Positions 61,552 to 64,000 of a DNA stretch of 64,000 bases are shown one piece after another; position 1 is the first letter of the stretch; the number at the start of each line of letters is the position of its first letter. The DNA is from Proteus hauseri ATCC 700826 (lineage in GTDB: Bacteria > Pseudomonadota > Gammaproteobacteria > Enterobacterales > Enterobacteriaceae). The DNA lies in contig NZ_LXEV01000016.1 in the NCBI RefSeq assembly GCF_001654965.1, positions 219,604-283,603 on the forward strand. The letters run 5' to 3'. Both the position numbers and the translations under genes were made by a program. The notes beneath the pieces were generated by a model that worked only from the letters and a program-made list of their open reading frames with translations, did no database searches and had not been told where the DNA came from.

Positions 61552-62771
61552 AACAGGATTACCAATTAGTACAATCAGTAGATACAGCTGACATTAAGAT
61601 GTGGACCAACGGTGTTCCTGTTGAAAAAGATGCACTAAACCAATTGATTAATACGGCTAAAATGCCTTTTATCTTTAAACATATGGCTGTTATGCCAGAT
61701 GTTCACTTAGGAAAAGGCTCAACAATAGGCAGTGTGATACCAACAAAAGGGGCGATAATTCCCGCAGCTGTTGGGGTTGATATTGGTTGTGGAATGATTG
61801 CAGTACGCACATCGTTACATGCTAATGATTTACCCGATAACTTATTTGCGATAAGAACGGCAATAGAAAAAGCGGTACCTCATGGAAGAACAAGCTCTCG
61901 TTCAGGAAATGACCGTGGTGCTTGGTATCAGCCGCCAGAAATTGTTGACCTGCACTGGCAGCAATTAGAAGGGCGTTTTAAGGTATTGACGGATAAATAT
62001 CCTCGTTTATTGAAAACGAATAACTATCATCACCTTGGCACATTAGGAACCGGAAATCATTTTATTGAGTTATGTCTTGATGAAGTTGATAACGTTTGGG
62101 TGATGCTACATAGCGGATCTCGTGGTGTCGGTAATGCGATAGGAACACTGTTTATTCAAATGGCGCAAGAAGACATGAGAGAGCACCTTGCTAACCTACC
62201 AGATAGAAACCTTGCTTACTTAAAGGAGGGAACGTTGTTTTATGACGATTACATTGAAGCTGTTGAATGGGCTCAAGATTTTGCTCGCCATAACCGTGAG
62301 ATCATGATGGAACGTGTGTTAGCGGCATTATCATCGCAAATCAGTAAACCATTTTCGACACAACAACAGGCAGTAAATTGTCACCATAACTATGTACAAA
62401 AAGAAAAGCACTTTGGCGAAGAAGTTCTTGTTACCCGAAAAGGTGCTGTATCGGCACAAAAAGGGGAAATGGGGATCATTCCTGGTTCTATGGGGGCGAA
62501 AAGCTTCATTGTTCGAGGAAAAGGAAATGCGGAAAGCTTTTGTTCTTGTAGCCACGGTGCAGGACGCGTGATGAGCCGAACAGCGGCTAAAAAAGCGTTC
62601 AGTATTGAAGACCAAATTAGAGCAACTGCGCATGTGGAATGTCGTAAAGACGAGGATGTTATTGATGAAATCCCGATGGCATATAAAGATATCGATGCAG
62701 TAATGAAAGCGCAATCGTCATTAGTCGAAATTGTTCATACATTGCGTCAGGTCGTCTGTGTTAAAGGATAA
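61548..62771 (+). CDS. rtcB: RNA-splicing ligase RtcB
   Basis: 407 residues, close to E. coli RtcB throughout. Joins 2',3'-cyclic-phosphate or 3'-phosphate ends to 5'-OH ends using GTP and manganese. Metal ligands: DVHLGKGSTIGSV, Cys81 in GVDIGCGM, the asparagine/histidine of GTGNHFIELC, MLHSGSRGVGNAIG, NCHHNYVQ, and the guanylylated His in CSCSHGAGRVMSR. AGGAG precedes the ATG. No rtcA (RNA cyclase) follows; the next 430 bases are empty, so cyclisation of ends must come from elsewhere or is not needed. Confidence 0.97.
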   Translation: MKQDYQLVQSVDTADIKMWTNGVPVEKDALNQLINTAKMPFIFKHMAVMPDVHLGKGSTIGSVIPTKGAIIPAAVGVDIGCGMIAVRTSLHANDLPDNLFAIRTAIEKAVPHGRTSSRSGNDRGAWYQPPEIVDLHWQQLEGRFKVLTDKYPRLLKTNNYHHLGTLGTGNHFIELCLDEVDNVWVMLHSGSRGVGNAIGTLFIQMAQEDMREHLANLPDRNLAYLKEGTLFYDDYIEAVEWAQDFARHNREIMMERVLAALSSQISKPFSTQQQAVNCHHNYVQKEKHFGEEVLVTRKGAVSAQKGEMGIIPGSMGAKSFIVRGKGNAESFCSCSHGAGRVMSRTAAKKAFSIEDQIRATAHVECRKDEDVIDEIPMAYKDIDAVMKAQSSLVEIVHTLRQVVCVKG

Positions 62772-63206
62772 CTGATTGATAACAGAGGTGATTCATAACT
62801 ATCCCCGAACTATAATGTAGGGGATAGTGTCATATGATAGCGTGTGCACCAGAAACAAATGATAAAAGTGAAATGATTAGTAAATTATTGTCGATAGCAC
62901 CCTTTTAGATTGATTGAAAATTAAACACCCAATATTAAATATTTTTAATGAATAATCTTTTAATATCAACTTAAGTCTATTTAATAAAGATAATCGAAAA
63001 AAGAGCATTTAATTAATTAATATCTTTATTTCGAAAGTACCATTAATAAATTATTAATATCTAAAATACTCATTATTTATTTTTTTATAAAACAATTCCT
63101 AATTTACTTAATTATTGCAAAATTACCTTTATTCTTATTGTAAAATAACAGGCTATTATATTTCCTATATTAATTATTTAATAATGTACTAATTAAATCC
63201 TTTTTG
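62772..63206. other. AT-rich spacer after rtcB
   Basis: 435 bases with no gene and no clear U-tailed hairpin. CCCCGAAC...GTAGGGGATAG near 62803-62825 (CCCC with GGGG) could be a weak terminator for rtcB. The remaining part is dominated by A and T and separates the housekeeping side from the fimbrial recombinase. Confidence 0.55.
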
Positions 63207-63767
63207 TTAAGTTCTTGTTTCCCAGATATTAAAGAATCGTTTTGAATTACTTGCAGTATAGATAACAGTATGTGAAATATTACGATGACCTAAATAGTCT
63301 TGAATTAGACGGGTATCTCTACCTAAATCAGCGAGTGCATAGCCGCAGGCGTGGCGTAGCATGTGGGGGTGTGGAATAATGGATACATTAGCTTCTTTAC
63401 CTAAACGTCTAAGTAAACCATAGACTTGCTGACGAGAAATAGGTCCTGTTTTTTGAGATAAAAAAACCCATTCTGAATCTGATTCTCTCCATGTTTCCCT
63501 TTTTTTCAACCAGTTAACTAACGCTTCATACTCTTCTTCAATTATCGGCTGTGTTGTTGATAGCCCACCTTTTAAGCGTCTGACGTAGATAATTCGGCTT
63601 TCTAAATCAATATCACTTAATGTTAAACGGCATAACTCACTGACCCTAAATCCGTGTAAAAAACACATTAAAAACATGCAGTAATCTCTTTCTGGATACC
63701 TACCTTCTTTGGCTTGCTTCAAAATTGAATTGATCTCAAAACGAGTAAGAAATTTGCGTTGCTTCAT
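63207..63767 (-). CDS. mrpI: Fimbrial phase-variation tyrosine recombinase (MrpI/FimB type)
   Basis: ATG 63767 with AAGG about 10 bases upstream is chosen over a TTG at 63785 (186 residues instead of 192). Small tyrosine recombinase like FimB, FimE and MrpI. Catalytic residues (numbered from the TTG start): R47 in HGFRVSELCRLTL, K72, H141 and R144 in HPHMLRHACGYALAD, H167 in YLGHRNISHT, and nucleophile Y176 in VIYTASN. In P. mirabilis MrpI inverts the promoter element of the MR/P fimbrial operon, which would lie to the right. The exact paralogue cannot be fixed without the neighbouring operon. Confidence 0.88.
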   Translation of the reverse strand: MKQRKFLTRFEINSILKQAKEGRYPERDYCMFLMCFLHGFRVSELCRLTLSDIDLESRIIYVRRLKGGLSTTQPIIEEEYEALVNWLKKRETWRESDSEWVFLSQKTGPISRQQVYGLLRRLGKEANVSIIPHPHMLRHACGYALADLGRDTRLIQDYLGHRNISHTVIYTASNSKRFFNIWETRT

Positions 63768-64000
63768 TTTTCGTAACCTTTTCAATGAGATAACAGTGAT
63801 TAAAAGTCATTTGATGCATCACTATAACAAGTAATATGCATCAATAAAGAGTTGTGTTTTTTTTATACTTGCCATTTTACTTGTTAATTTTAAACAAGTT
63901 TATTGAAAGTTTATTTGTTTTTAGAAAACGGGAATGGCCGAATAGGCCTATGAAGCGCAGGTATCTAGGAAAGATTACTCGTATTTAGAGAAATAAACAG
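63768..64000. other. Region upstream of the recombinase, possible start of an invertible element
   Basis: Contains the 21-base near-palindrome ACTTGTTAATTTTAAACAAGT (about 63872-63893) and the exact palindrome ATAGGCCTAT (63942-63951). One of a pair of recombination repeats may lie here, but a second copy is not present before the window ends. Confidence 0.35.

Noticed and set aside
63872..64000. Complete invertible promoter element
   Set aside because: Only one candidate repeat is inside the window; the second arm is not seen, so inversion cannot be claimed.

Overview
The window reads as chromosome of an AT-rich member of the Enterobacterales, most probably Proteus (P. mirabilis or a close relative). 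The core genes are closest, from memory, to enterobacterial forms (dksA, erpA, rlmD, relA, pyrG, eno, tktA, pgk, fbaA), the base composition is low in GC, and the right edge carries a FimB/MrpI-type fimbrial recombinase. No search was run, so the species name is an inference.

Layout. 1-6.2 kb, minus strand: a hexose-phosphate module in which a UhpA/UhpB/UhpC signalling system runs directly into an AfuA/AfuB ABC importer. 6.4-12.5 kb, minus strand: pantothenate synthesis (panB-panC-panD), then folK-pcnB-gluQ-dksA; pcnB appears to start at a rare AUU codon. 12.7-27.9 kb: housekeeping genes sfsA, hrpB, mrcB, hemL, erpA, btuF, mtnN, dgt, rlmD, relA. 28.0-29.9 kb: an accessory cassette holding a pore-forming colicin-like toxin and its convergent immunity gene, placed between relA and mazG and flanked by two nearly identical copies of the relA terminator. 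29.9-40.5 kb: mazG, pyrG, eno, a DASS anion transporter, mltD, gloB, a methyltransferase, rnhA, dnaQ. 40.6-42.7 kb: tRNA-Asp followed by an accessory cluster of orphan immunity-like genes (Imm22-like, Imm11/DUF1629-like and two unrecognised). 43.3-49.0 kb: the tktA-epd-pgk-fbaA carbon cluster with a Cra-like operator before epd. 49.1-57.2 kb: TM2 protein, DtpB-type peptide transporter, an hpaC/hpaR pair without hpaB, a BetT-type transporter, a coiled-coil lipoprotein and a DUF421 protein.

57.3-62.8 kb is the most interesting part: an RNA-repair locus. rtcR (CARF-domain sigma-54 activator) is followed 9 bases later by rnz (RNase Z/BN) on the minus strand. Divergent from it, a clear -24/-12 sigma-54 promoter precedes a ~350-base structured leader, then a slipin/Band-7 gene overlapping rtcB by 4 bases. 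The leader contains a 48-base tRNA-like fold (acceptor stem, D-loop-like GG, perfect T-arm, encoded CCA, no anticodon arm) enclosed by a terminal helix, a topology like the bacterial Y RNA YrlA. No Ro (rsr) or rtcA gene is in the window. The suggested circuit is: RNA ends sensed by RtcR, sigma-54 transcription, production of a tRNA-mimic RNA plus a membrane-associated slipin and the RtcB ligase.

62.8-64.0 kb: an AT-rich gap, then the fimbrial recombinase gene facing left, with its likely DNA target lying at or beyond the right edge.
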